The notes under the pieces were generated by a model. It had not been told where the DNA came from. It saw only the letters and a program-made list of their open reading frames with translations, and did not search any database. From Bisporella sp. PMI_857 (taxonomy: Eukaryota > Ascomycota > Leotiomycetes > Helotiales > Helotiaceae), in NCBI GenBank assembly GCA_021307315.1, contig JAJSPD010000025.1, forward strand, positions 310,001 through 374,000: 64,000 bases of DNA, written 5' to 3'. The position numbers and the translations under genes are program-made. Each line of letters opens with the position of its first letter. Within the stretch, counting starts at the first letter, position 1. Below, one piece after another: positions 34,862 to 47,053 of the stretch.

Positions 34862-37550
34862 TTAACCGCGGATGGCTGCACCTAATGCACCACCTGTGAA
34901 CTGTGTACCGCCAGCCTGCCTAGGTGCACCACCACCACGTCCCCCTCCACCGCGTCCACGATTTCCACCCCTGCCCGCTCGCCCACCACGGCCCCCTTGT
35001 CGCTCAAATGCATTGGCTGTACCCTGCGTCCTCGTTTCTAGAGTTCTCTCATTGGATTCGATAAGTCCGCTTGCCTTGTCGCTCAATGTCAATGCTAAGC
35101 TCTGTAATCTGCTTAACTCTACACCCTTTCTAAATATGATTGATGAGTTGACTTGGTCCAGGGCAGCCATCAGTTCCTCGTGACTAATCATCTTGCTGAC
35201 GATGGCAGCCACCTTTCGGTCTGATAGCTCAAACATTGATGAGAGGGTAGAAACAGCGAGGGTATCATAGAAAGGAGCGTAAGTGAAAAGGTATGTTCGG
35301 AGACCCTCCTCCTGAATCTGTTCTGAGAGCATTGCCTTGATGGTGTCGGGTTTGGCCATGAGCTCCCAGATCTTGATTGAGTGAATGAATTCAGTTGCCT
35401 TCTTCCACTCGCCTGCTGCCAATGCCTTAGAGGCTTGCATAACATGGTCTCGGGTGTTCTCGGGAGGGCCGGTGAAGATTTGGCGTTCATGGTACTCAAG
35501 CATGCGACGGTAGGTCTTGCTGATGACACGCTTCTTGATGTCAGGCGAGGATCCTGTTTGTGCGAGAAGAGGGATTTCGAGGAGCATGCTGCATGTGAGA
35601 TAAACACACTCTAGAAGCTCAAGATTGATGTGCATATGAAAGGGAAGTTGGCGTTGTCGTTCAAGGCGCTCCTGCTCTGGAGAAACCTGGTTGTAGCGTT
35701 GGATCATGACACCTTGGGCAAGCAATTCCTTTTGACGTCCGCTTCCACAGATTTCTTGGAGAGTAGATTGTGCTTCATAAACCAGGCCGGCACGGAAGGC
35801 ACAAAGACCAACTTGTACCAATGTCCGGTTGAAGAGAATCTGACTGTGGACGTCGAAAGAGGCGATATTCTCTTGCAAATGAGACATCAGCATCATATCG
35901 CGAGCTTTGTAGTAGGTATCGTGAAGAGCGAGGAAATAGATCTGGCTAAGCATAGCACGAGCCCGAAGAATCCCATCGCTGTTAATGTAGAGATAATTGC
36001 AAAGAACGTTGATAAGAGATATGGCATCCGATACTTTATTCCGTGGAGTGATGGCGGAGTCTAAATCCTCAGGAAGCGCCTTCCAACAGTTTTCCTCCAA
36101 GATTTTCACCACGGTTGCAGGCTAGAACATTGTTAGTAAAGGAACGATTTGAGGTACGACTACTACTGACCTTAAAGTATGCGTGATCTAATCTTCTAGA
36201 GATGATGCGGTTGAGGTTATCTTGGCTAAGGTCTATGCTCTTGTCTTTGCGAGCAGTCTCAACATAGATCAACGTACGAACAATGTTGTTGTAGAGAGCA
36301 CCCTCGTCGGATAACCTCTCGATATACTCTGCGGTATGAGGATCGATTTGTTGCAGAGATCGGTTGAGCTCATCATCCAATCTCTCGACAAATGATACAA
36401 CGCTTCCAGGAACCTTGAATTTGTCGCCAGGGTTGATGATTGGCGCCTTCTCATCGTCCTCCCACTCCTCTGCATTTTCAAGGACAACGATTTCTGGGTT
36501 GGCTTCAAGCTCCTTGAGAAGATTACCAAGCTCCTTTTCGGCAGAATTCCATTGCTCTTGAGACATATAAGTCTGTGCTCCGGTGCTCAGATCGAATCTT
36601 GTGGAAATGAGGGTTAATAGAACTCGAATGCGTTGATATGGTGTGATAGCAACGTCGTAGAGCTTCTCCATAATTTTGATCTGCTCTCCGCGGTCTGTAT
36701 TCTTCTTCCCTCGAGATTCCATTATAGTACGTAGGTGCTTGAGGATACTCTCGGGAGTGAATTGGAGTGTTCGTCCGCCTTTGCCTACAGTCGAGAATCC
36801 TTCATCATCGTCATCTAATGCCAGAACTGGAATTCCGGTGGCTGTCTTTGTCTTCTTCACTTTCGGGGCTGGAACCTCTTCCTCATCAGACTCTAGAAGA
36901 AAGCCACCCTTATCTTCTCGGTACTCGTCGATATCCTTTTGGAAGTCCTTGTTGTTCTTCTTGATCCGCTGTTTCACAGCATTAAGTCCACGAGCATTTG
37001 TTGCGGTCATCTTCTTTGTAGAAACCTTCTGCTTTGCGAGCGTCTCATTCATGAAGTCCTCTAGATCTGCTATGGCCTGGATATATATCTTTGGAGTCTT
37101 GCCACCCTGGAAGCCTTTGGATACCTTCTGATTGAGCTTGTCGAATTCTGATCACAAACATCAGCCCAGTCCACGACCACTCTCTTCGAATGGCTACTTA
37201 CCTGTAGATATGACACCCCAATCATTGATCTTCTTTCCATTGTCAATATTCTTGATGATGCCTTCTAACTCCTCGAAACGTTTGTCCTTGGCGCTCTTTA
37301 CTACCTTGCGATCTTCGCCGTCCGAGTCTGAGTCGCTTTCTGAACCGGCATCTTTCATGAATCTGTTTGCACCAGTCCTTGGACCATCGCTATCACTGCT
37401 GGAATCTGAGTCGTCATCATCATCGTCGTCTGAATCTTCTTCGTCAGAGTCGTTGTTTTCCTCTTCTTCTTCCTCGTCAGAGTAGAGCTCTTCCTCGTCA
37501 GAAGAGCTGCTCTCGCTGTCGGTATCCCCTTTGCTGAAAAATCGAGACAT
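34862..37550 (-). CDS. NIP1: eukaryotic translation initiation factor 3 subunit c (eIF3c)
   Basis: Core eIF3 subunit linking the 40S ribosome with eIF1, eIF2 and eIF5 during start-codon selection. Exons (minus) 37550..37202, 37147..36171, 36121..34862; introns 54 and 49 nt; 861 aa. Begins [20 protein letters not shown], the conserved eIF3c start, with a long Asp/Glu/Ser tract. Then the N-domain ([33 protein letters not shown]-type segment), [34 protein letters not shown] across intron 2, the helical PCI platform ([44 protein letters not shown], winged helix around [17 protein letters not shown]), and a C-terminal Gly/Arg-rich tail with RGG repeats. Confidence 0.97.
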
Positions 37551-39493
37551 CTTGACGTTGCTTGACTACAGGTAGGGACTGGCTAGAGGGGTCGCGCTGG
37601 AAGGCGTGGTTTTATGTGCGGTTTTTTGAATTTTGACCCCACCCACAAGTTGACTGCATCGCCTGGTGGGTTGAGAATTAAGCGAGCGCCAAGTATCAAA
37701 GTGGAGCTCAAAATGTGTGTCACAATCCTCCTCCATGTAACATCAGAATCATTCTGTTTTGGAATATTAAACTTCCACCGAAAAGATGAGTCATATTGGT
37801 CGTTCTTTATGACTAATAGCACAGATATTATTCTTGTACTTCTTTTAATGAGATTAATTCTAACAATATGGCACGATCCAGTGATGACGCTTGGCTGATC
37901 ACTCATGGAAGCCAAAAAGCCCGCCTGAATGATGATATTCATGACTGGTTTAAGAGTCAGAGGCATTGCTGAGATTGCTTTCATCACGAATCTATCACTA
38001 CCACTTTGGTCTATGCATGATTTGACAACCTGTAGTGGATATTCGTTCAAAATGCCTATCCCTGTTGATGGCTGCCGTGCAGCCCATCGCGCCTCTATCT
38101 TTGCTAAAGTACAGAGTTCGGGTATTTGACACTGTACAATAACCAAATTTAAATGAGATGCCCTAGATCAGGAGCTTAATTTAGCCTTGAAGAGTGAGAG
38201 GTTTTTCGAGTGAGTTTTAAAAGTAGATCCATTGTTGCTATTGTAGCTGCAAAGTCTTCGGCAAGTATTATAGCATTATGTACATTGTAGGCTATCAGAA
38301 TATAGTCAAAATACTTGAGGCTCATTGTTCTTTCTTCTTTATTTAAATCTACATTTATTATTGATCGTTTAAATCCACAAAGAAAATGTGTAAGCACATG
38401 GCCATTGTGCCTCAGCTGCTACGCGTAACAGTCTCACTGTTCCGTAGTCGTCCGAGTTTAACTCGAGGAAAACAATTTGTTTCCAAAACTCATAAAGGTA
38501 TTTGCCATTTCTTGGATTTATAAGATGGCCGCTAGCCTTGACCTAGATCTGCCTAATCTTTTCTTCCCATAGCTGAGCGAAGTCTAAGGTTTATCACTTG
38601 ATCTATAACTTAGGTTTCACTCAAATGGCATCAAAAATCCAAGAAAAAGAGCCATCGGCCAACAGGGAGATTAACACGTCCAGGGACTTTCAAAGTATGC
38701 ACAATAATGGAGACTTTACCGTTGTTGCAATCGTTAAAGGAGCAAAGGTTGTTGAGGTAAGTCAACCTCAGAAGAAAAACAGTCCAATTATATCATCGAC
38801 TGAGCTCTACCACTTGACTCTCAGGCAGATTGCAATGGAAGGAGATTGAGATACTCCTAAAGCAAGTGATACACAAGAATGAGTAGTTTTGCGGAAGGTA
38901 TAGTGTAGAATAAAGATCTTTTTTTTTCAGTATTCTAAAATATTAACTTTCTATTCATCCCACTCTCTGTTCGCGTTCTTTCCAAATAATCTATGATCCA
39001 TTTTTGAATACTTGCAAATGAGGAGCACAGGAGCTCCTTGGTACACTAACTCGTGAGTGGCAACTAAATATCTCCTGAATGTGGTTAATAGGCACACCAT
39101 TGGGTAAAACTAAGTCCAGTCCAACATCGTGAGGTGCGGGGGCTCCTAGAGAGATCACAGCAGCTGTATTCTTTCAATTCAACGTTGCCCAGGGTTGAGT
39201 TTAGTCAACACCAATCTTAACAAATTGGGTTATGGGATCTGGCGCATACATGGAGTGGATTAGGCCAATAAATTAGAAAAACCGCTTTTCTGCTAGAGAG
39301 TAATTCAGGCACAGAAAAAGGGGAAATTATAACCTTTGAAAGCGCAATATCATTCATTGATAACAAACTATACCGACAGGTTTCTTGAGAGAAATATTAC
39401 CTTTCTGCCGTCTATCCGCCTTCATGCTTTTGATCCCCTCGCTGAAACCTACTGAGTGCATCTTCGTGAATTTGCCCCCATAATGGTCTAGGC
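37551..39493. other. intergenic with one unexplained minus-strand ORF
   Basis: About 1.9 kb between the NIP1 start and the metacaspase 3' end. The largest frame is 38146..37583 on the minus strand (187 aa, MVIVQCQIPEL); it overlaps the NIP1 promoter, shows no domain I recognise and runs through AT-rich sequence, so it is not called. A plus-strand frame 38628..38849 (MASKIQEKEPS) is likewise unsupported. No RNA gene or mobile element seen. Confidence 0.4.
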
Positions 39494-40788
39494 TTACATC
39501 ACGAAAAGTAGGTTAGTATCTAATCAATGTCAGCATATTTTCCAGCAAACTTATATAAAGATTTACCAAGTGGATGACTGCAGGATAATTGTGGCTTTTG
39601 GGTATACTTAGTCTCCAGCACGTCCCGTATACTGTTAAGCAATTCGACATAGCTCTGTTGAGGATTCTGCTTAATAGCTGAGATGAATGCCCAGGACATG
39701 GCACCCGTAGCTTGAGAAGCAATCGTTGCATCAGCCGACGTCTGATCGTCTTTACTTCCCGACCACATAATCACGTCGGCTGGTGATGTCTTAGTTTGAA
39801 TCGTCTTTTGGTATGCGTCATCTCCTTTATATGCTTTCTTTGCAAATCCAAAGATTGAGCTAGCCACACCTCCTAGATCGCCGCGAGCATATGAAGAGAT
39901 GGCGGAGAGCAACCCTTGCCCTGCTTCAGCAGCTAAGTTGGGCTCTTTCAAAACTCCCTTGGTGGAGTACATATATGGAAGATCTAAAACCGAACCTGAA
40001 TGGCACGAGTCGAAAATGGCTGTCAACCGTACACCAGCTTGCAATGGATTAACAACAATCTGATGAATTTGATCATCGACAATATGTCCAGCTTGCTTGA
40101 AGTCTACCGGGTATATCACTTCATCCGTTCCATCCTCTTCATCGCCGTCTAAATCTTCAGTCTGACCTCCATGTCCTGAGTAATGCAAAAATAGTGCATC
40201 ATCAGGTTGTGCGTTTGCGACAAGCCACGACATGGCACGCAAGATATTCTGCTTCGTGGGTTGGAGCTGGGGATTTTGTTGGTCATCTGTCAATATAATC
40301 ATGTCCTCGCTCCTGTAATTGTATCTTTCCATAAGAAAAGATGAGACATTCTTGGTGTCATTAATACACCCACGCAGCTCCCCTTGCTGCCCAAAGTAGT
40401 TGATGCCAATCAGAAGAGCCTTGCGCTTGCCAGTACAGTTCGAATATTGAAAGGTATAACCTTCAGGAGCACCGTGACCAAACTGCTGTGGATTATGTGG
40501 TGGCGGTGCAGCATGGCGATCGTAGTTACCACCCCCATGCCCGCCTTGTTGATAGTTATTGTAATCTCGTTGAGGGGGATATTGGTTATACCCGCCCTGT
40601 TGGCGATGTTGTGGACCTCCATATTGTCCGCCCTGGTTGTAGTCTTGTTGCTGCCACTGCTGCGGTGGCGGACCGCCATATCCTCCTTGATTGTATCCTT
40701 CTTCCCCTCCTTGGTTATATCCGCCGCCTTGACTGTATCCTCCTCCATGACCCGTATAGCCTTGACCTGGGTACCCGCCCCACGACAT
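39494..40788 (-). CDS. MCA1: type I metacaspase
   Basis: Caspase-fold Cys peptidase with Arg/Lys specificity, linked to stress-induced death and proteostasis in fungi. Exons (minus) 40788..39567 and 39519..39494; intron 47 nt; 415 aa. The N-terminal ~110 residues form a Gly/Gln/Tyr/Asn-rich prion-like prodomain (GGYNQGG repeats, PPPQQWQQQ). The p20 domain starts at [21 protein letters not shown]. Catalytic His206 is in HYSGHGGQ and Cys262 in DSCHSGS. Splicing of the last intron restores the family's end [14 protein letters not shown]. If the intron is retained, translation runs into [15 protein letters not shown] and stops at the TAG of the 3' splice site (422 aa). Confidence 0.95.
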
Positions 40789-41234
40789 AATGAGCAGATT
40801 GGTAGAAGGGAGGTTGATTCACAATTTGATAATTAGATCGTAAAAGTCGAGCAAGGTTTGCGAGAAGGGTTATAAGTGAAAGAAACACAATCTTAGATAC
40901 GATAGGTAAAGATAGCCCCGCACATTAAGTTGTTGTTAGGTACTGTACATTTGTTGTAGCTGAGGAGGGGCTGAAGCTGTGTCACAAGGGACCCACTTTT
41001 GTTGTAACACTTAATATATCACTTGAATCTGATTCTTTTTGATTGAATCCAACCTGCCTGGAGTAGTGACTCTCTAATCAAGTCATTGCTCATATACACA
41101 TATCATGGCCTATAGATAAAACTCCTAAATGGCCAGTGCCCATTGATACACTCTAAATAACTCCTGGGTATATGCTGCTTGTACCGCCTTGAAAAATTAT
41201 GTGTCTGGTCCCCCTTATGCAAATAGCAGACTCC
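40789..41234. other. intergenic, metacaspase promoter
   Basis: 446 bp between the metacaspase ATG and the 3' end of the next minus-strand gene. No ORF or repeat of note. Confidence 0.5.
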
Positions 41235-41752
41235 TCATGATTCCCTTGTAAGCCAATCTGGGTGCTCTGTGACTTTCCAAAGCTTGATGCCATTTGGATT
41301 TTCTGCACGACTTTTCCTAGCTTGCTCCATCACCTTGATGCTCATCTCATCTGTCATTAGCTCCCGAAATTTCTGGACCTCTTGATTGGCAGTTTTTGTG
41401 GATGCTGAGAACTCTTTGAAAAGGGATTCCGCTAAAGACAGTCAGCATGTTGACATCGTGAAGGGGGTAGAGCATACGAGATGGCTGCTTTTTCGCCAGC
41501 GGGGCAATTAGTCGCGGAATCGTTGTTCGTAGCTCTCGTACCTGCGGATATGGCCAATGGATCAGCTACCATGAAAGATTGCAGCACATAGATCAGAGAT
41601 ATGATACTAACCTGTATGTGCATTTCTTTCAGTATTTTCAGGGCCTCTTCAAGACGGTCTTCGTCCCAAGGGGCTTCACTGTCTTCCGCAGCAGTATTGG
41701 TGTTTGGGTCCTCTTGACTAGGTTCATTATGGCCTGTTAAAGCAGCTGCCAT
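41235..41752 (-). CDS. 133-residue uncharacterised coiled-coil protein
   Basis: Exons (minus) 41752..41612, 41541..41478, 41431..41235; introns 70 and 46 nt with gttagt/ccgcag and gtatgc/ctttag sites and in-frame joins; 133 aa. Sequence runs MAAALTGHNEP, an acidic stretch, a helical segment LEEALKILKEMHIQVRELR, TTIPRLIAPLAKKQPSPESL, a second helix around EVQKFRELM, and a C-terminal motif ENPNGIKLWKVTEHPDWL. No signal peptide or membrane segment. It looks like a small conserved fungal subunit-type protein (heptad-like helices), but I do not recognise the family and assign no function. Divergent from AAR2, 625 bp away. Confidence 0.75.
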
Positions 41753-42377
41753 GGTGAAACGATGGCTATATATGAGTAACAAGTTATTCACCAAACTTCA
41801 GTATTCAAGACCTAGAATGTGGGTGTGGGGTATGCCTATCTGCGGACTAAGACTAAAACGGTTACTTCCCGAATATCCTGGTCCTACTCTGATATGAGGC
41901 TCTTTTAAGGTGGATTGAATTGAACACCATGCCAAGAATATCCAGAGTATTTTTCTTTGCCCCGTTATAGCACTAACTCTGCCAGTGATGCATATAGAAA
42001 TCCAGGTCATAAGGTCTATTTTTGGTGAGAAAGGCTAAATACGTCTTGGTGGATCTGATGCCTAGTGAAGACCGTCACAGATTATGATAAAATTTCCCTT
42101 TTAAACTTATTACTTCGTTAACCAGGTAGTGCTGTAGCTACCGTGGATTCACTGAATCCGTCGTTGGGAAGTCCGTTACCGCGCCTAATACTTAGCGCCA
42201 TACGCGTGCATAAGAACCGTGATAGAAATAGCAAAACCTTTTGAAGCAAGACAACAAATTGCCACACCATCCTTCTATAACTTCATTGACAACCACCCTT
42301 CAAGCACCATTGTGGATAGCAGAACACATCGCATATATTATATACCAGATAGCGCCACCACCGAAGATCAGCTCAGC
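41753..42377. promoter_or_regulatory. divergent upstream region of the 133-aa gene and AAR2
   Basis: 625 bp. The right part could be translated if AAR2 starts at the upstream in-frame ATG 42219 (MIEIAKPFEA). No TATA or known site stands out. Confidence 0.35.
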
Positions 42378-44386
42378 ATGGCTCAACCTGACCCGGCCGC
42401 AGACGTCAATGACAGCAATCCTGGAAATGCTAGACCTCGCCGTGTCTCCTCGCCACTGCAGAGCGACGAGGCGTTCACTGTCATTCATGGTTCAGCCAAT
42501 TACTTGGAAAATCGCTCTCATGAACCTACCAATCCCACCTTGAGTGTTGCGTATGCGACAGGCAGCACTGACACGGGTCTCATGCGGAATATGGCCAGCT
42601 TTCAAAGAAGCCCTTCTGCTCGGCAAGCTCCTGTTTCTGCACTTCCCCGGACATCGTCAGCCAAGTCAGTAGGCAGCTGCGATACACGATCGACCATAGA
42701 CACGATCTCGGAGGATGCGGTTCTCCAAGGGTTTACCCCAAATAAAAAAGCTAGCCGTCAACCCTCCAACTCTAGCATTCCTCTCATTGAGCCCATTAAC
42801 AACTACTCTTTAACCAAGACGCCATCAACAAAATCACAGAGCTCTCTCAAATCTGTAGCGTCTGTTGCATCTATCCCACATCTTGGAATTTATCCTGTAG
42901 GAACACTTCGCATTCATGAAGCTCCTCCCACCCCTAAGGTACAGGTTCCAAAGGTCCTTCCAGCTTGCCGAAAGACTGGAGATATATTTATTGTTCGGGA
43001 GGTGCCAGGTGGGACTGTGATAGGTTTTGATACAAATGTTTTTGAAGTCAAGCCTGGTGAAACCTTTGATGGTATCAAATGTATTCCAGCTGGTGCACAT
43101 TTCATTTGGTCAGGCACAGGCACTCAATCTGTGCGCAATGGATTTTGGATTGTTGCGGATAAGCTTGGTATTGATGACTATGGCAAGATATATGTTAAGT
43201 ATTGGAACCGAGACAATGAATGCATTGAAGAGCAATATGTTAAGGCGGAGGTGAAAATTCAGAAGGATGGTATTGAAGAGATCTTCGATGATCTTAAGGC
43301 ATTCCCTTCCGACACAATTTTGGAGAAGACACCGTCCACGCCCGTGCTTGCTTCACGAAGCTCCAGCATCTGGTTCCATATGACTTCGTCGATCAACTAT
43401 CCCATGTTGTGCAAGATTCTGCCATCCGATCGAAAGGGTTGTTTGGTTTCCACACCAGACGAGGCATATAAGTTTGACACACTTAAGGGCTGTCACGACG
43501 GCACTTTCCGATTCCAGCTGGAGAGGACTCCAAATACCTTCTCTCGATCCGCTGTGGGTCGTGCACGGACTGAACAGGCCTTGGATACTACAGCATACAT
43601 TAGAAGCTTCATCCAAACCAATTTCGCCAGCTCCCAGCAAGCCGAAGATATTATTGGAGAATTCCAGTTCTGCTTTATCACGGGTCTCCATCTTGGTAAT
43701 GCGGATTGTATGGATCATTGGTCCTATATTCTCAAACTTTTTCTGAAGTCCACCAGTCTGTATATCTCCCATTCTGTGTTGGTTCGCAAGTTTATTGAGA
43801 CATTTCATGCACAACTCATCTATGATGAGAAATACTCTCAGGAGAGTATCTTTGAGTATTGCGGCAAGAGCGACATTGAACGGTGTCTGGGTATCTATAA
43901 GCGTCGAATGGCTGAGTGCGCGATGGAAGCCAGTTTAGGAGAGGGTGAGAGAGCCGTCCGAGAGGCACTAGACTATCTGATGGGCTATCTGTCAGTTAGC
44001 GGCTGGAACTTGAGAGAGCCCGATAGCTATGTCCGCTCGGGATACCACCAATTAGAAGACGGGGAATTTGTTGAAGCTGTTGATGAGAGCTTCGATTCTG
44101 AGGATGATAGAGGTAAGTCAATATCCTCTTCCATATATGGAAGCTTTTTACTGACAACTTGTAGGTGAGTATGCGCCAGTGATGGTGGAACTTGACGAGA
44201 GTGGTCGAGAGAAAGATCGAATAAGTATCTAGCCTTCGTGTACATAATCTGATATATTTCATTTTCTTAGGTGTAGCGGCTCAGAAGAGCAAAGATGTAA
44301 CGGTTGGTAGAGCTACGACAGATTTTAGCGACCAACGACCACGTCGAGAATCTAAACTCAAGGCTATCTGGCCATTTTCAGGTTGA
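42378..44386 (+). CDS. AAR2: AAR2-type U5 snRNP assembly factor
   Basis: AAR2 binds Prp8 in the cytoplasm during U5 snRNP maturation. Exons 42378..44112, 44165..44224, 44271..44386; introns 52 and 46 nt; 636 aa. A long Ser/Thr/Pro-rich N-terminus (~220 residues) precedes the AAR2 N-domain: REVPGGTVIGFDTNVFEVKPG, GIKCIPAGAHFIWSG, RNGFWIV. The helical C-domain includes DIIGEFQFCFITGLHLGN, DHWSYILKLFLKST and REALDYLMGYLSVSGWNL. Splicing of intron 1 yields EDDRGEYAPVMVELDE. If intron 2 is kept, the protein ends at TAG 44230..44232 (600 aa); spliced, it gains 38 residues ending KLKAIWPFSG. Start at MAQPDPAAD; 42219 is possible. Confidence 0.85.
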
Positions 44387-45257
44387 GCGCTACCCATGCG
44401 TGAACGTATTTTCATCTTCGAATTCATTTCCGAGAAAACGCCATCAACTCTTGCTTTCGGCACTTTCGTTATCAAATTCAAGGTTTATGGACGAACGGTA
44501 GTATACAAATGGGGCGGAAGTCTATTTGGGGTATTGTCCCGCGATTTCGCAAGAAGAACAAATATTTCCTAGTCTGGTACCTAGCATGACTGGATGATTC
44601 TATGACTTTTACGACTCACAACTCTACGGCTTTACGACGTTACGGCAGGAAGATTGGTTGTTTGTTCGGCGTTTACTGGGTATGCTAGCCACTAAAGCTG
44701 GTTCATGTACGGATAATATGGAGATGCATAGCGGTGGCGTGCAGCATTCTGCGGTTTTCTTTTCTTAGTTCATATTTCTTCTCTGTACGGACGGAACCTA
44801 CTTTGTTGAATACTAATAATGGCTTGCGTTTCCTTCCTTCTCAGGAGTGTTGATGAACTAAACCTTTACCTAGTACAATAAGACCTTCGGGATTTCCTTT
44901 CGATAACCATAATTTTTTGTTAGTTCTTCGGAATGAGCGATACCTCCTTCCTATGGATAGGAGGTTTGGCTACCCAAGGGAATTATCAGATCTAGCATTC
45001 TTCTGCATTGTAAATTTCTCATACAACGCTTGTATGTCAATGAGTGATGAAGTGCGACATAGTCTATCAAAAATAAAGATATTTTCACGTTGCATAATAA
45101 CAAAGGACAGTCAATTGGGAAGAGCCCAGATGCGAATCAGTAAGGCAAGTGACACTAGCTGAGAAAGCATCTGAATTTTTAAATTATGAACTCCTCCGAG
45201 TCAACGCACACTAGTCCTTGGTAGTGCCATTACCGTAAATCGAGAGCCCTCGAATGT
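44387..45257. other. intergenic between convergent AAR2 and TYR1
   Basis: 871 bp for two 3' UTRs. Only short AT-rich chance frames (for example 44917-45162). Nothing else seen. Confidence 0.5.
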
Positions 45258-47053
45258 TTACCTCTTTGTATTCTGCAAAATCGTCTTCATCATCTCATTG
45301 CCCACCTTCGTTGCATCCGCAAATCGAGGCTCAAAAAACTTCTGCGTACTCTGAAACCGATCCCTATACCCTTCGAAGTCACCAAAGGTGACAGCCTCAG
45401 ACCACCCCCTTGCCGCAAACGTAAACTCTAGATCGTCACTCCTAAATGTGTTATCTTCAATTGCGATACGGATGACATCGTTCAGCAGGGCAGGCTGACG
45501 GAAGAGATATTCAGTCACGCCGAGCCAGAGACGGAAGAGAGGAGTTGAGCATATCATGTGGTCATACGGCACTATCCCCAGCTGAGACCAGCAATCTACC
45601 ATCGCTAACAAGCTTAGATGGTTGTTTGGCGTCGGCGTCTCGGGCTTCTTGCCTAGTGAGAAGCGATCTAGCATTTCGTCTTTGAGCAGCAGCTCTCCGT
45701 CCCAATTATGCTTCCCAAATACACTCTCACCAGCTTTCTTAATTCGCTGCTCAAGCTCCTCACGGTGGCCACCAAGCATCAATTTGTATAGATCCGTGAC
45801 GCTCTGCGCATACTGTCGGATCTGCTCTTTAGCGTACGGATTCAGGATTGCGAGGCCGGCGTATACATGCCACTTTTGTGAATAGATGCGTAATGTGAGG
45901 TTAATCTTGACATTCTCGATACCGCCAACGTAGCGGGCAATCTCCCAGGGGAATTGCTTATTGGCATGCCATGCCTTACCCATAGACAGGAAAGCTGCGT
46001 GGGTTACAGCTTGAGTGTCGGCAGTGATGCGGTCGTGCTTGCTTGCAGAGAGGTAGACATGTTTAGAGCCGAGGCAAGAGAGAACATGCTCGACCTTGCG
46101 AAAGCTAGTATCAGACGCACGATGTTGAATTATGACCTGTAAAACAATGTAAGGATTTGTTGAGCAATTGTGGAGGGCCTTTTGATGCAGCTTACAAGTG
46201 GCTGGCCGCGGGGATCAATATTGGGACCATGGAGAGAGTGGCACGAGATGATTTCAACGTCTGGTGGGAGATGTTCCTCAAAGGCTGCGATCTCCGGAGC
46301 TTTGCAAGAGGTCTGCCCACCAACAATGGCGCCCTGCTTAGTAGCTACATCGGATCAATGCACATACATGAGAGGAAGGTGATTAAAGCATACAGGGGCC
46401 ATATTGTGCGACCACTTTACAAATAGAAGCTGCCTCAACATTGTATATGATGTAATCGCTCGCCCGTGAGACAAGATGTCCATTTGGAAATATTTGTATT
46501 TGTTTCTAAGGACTTCTCAGCATATGCTGCAGTAGTACTGGCTATGTACCAGGTGATTACTCTATCTGCAAACTCCTTGCACAATTTCTCATATTTCTCT
46601 TCTCTGTCGCAAGCATTGACCCTGACCGAAACTCAGTAAACGTCTTACCCGTGCTGACATGGCCTGGGATATGATATTAGCTTTGGGCTTCCAGAAGGAT
46701 TCAATATTAAATATCAACATTATTCTAAATCAGACAATGTATAAAAAGGTAGCTGAGAATTTTCATCAGAGAAAGTAGACCACCAACTTGGTACCAGAAT
46801 GGTAGTCAAGACAGCAGAAAACAATACATCGAGCCAAATGCACTCAAGTCATCATTATAGATGTGGACGGGAGAGAGGAAATGCGAACTTACCGCAGTGA
46901 AATTGACCCAGCGCGCTCATACTACTGGAGAATTGGGAAGGATTACCTCCAGCCTGCATCGCTGAGTCGTCTGGCGTACATCTTCCCCATGTCGCCCATG
47001 CCAATGATACCGATGACAAAGTTGTCCATCCCAGGCAGATTGGTGGAAGCCAT
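45258..47053 (-). CDS. TYR1: prephenate dehydrogenase (NADP+)
   Basis: Oxidatively decarboxylates prephenate to 4-hydroxyphenylpyruvate, the tyrosine branch of aromatic amino acid synthesis. Exons (minus) 47053..46947, 46621..46561, 46505..46394, 46344..46196, 46136..45258; 435 aa, sum in frame. N-terminal Rossmann motif VIGIIGMGDMGKMYARRL, then VNACDREEKYEKL. After three more junctions come SDYIIYNVEA, GAIVGGQTSCKAPEI, SCHSLHGPNIDPRGQPL and VIIQHRASD, then the conserved LSASKHDRITADTQAVTHAAFLSMG (catalytic/substrate His). A helical C-terminus follows. No C-terminal ACT domain. Intron 1 is 325 nt, far longer than its neighbours' introns. Shares a promoter with uS11. Confidence 0.93.

Noticed and set aside
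36676..37131. 151-aa plus-strand ORF inside NIP1
   Set aside because: Antisense shadow of the well-supported eIF3c coding exon.
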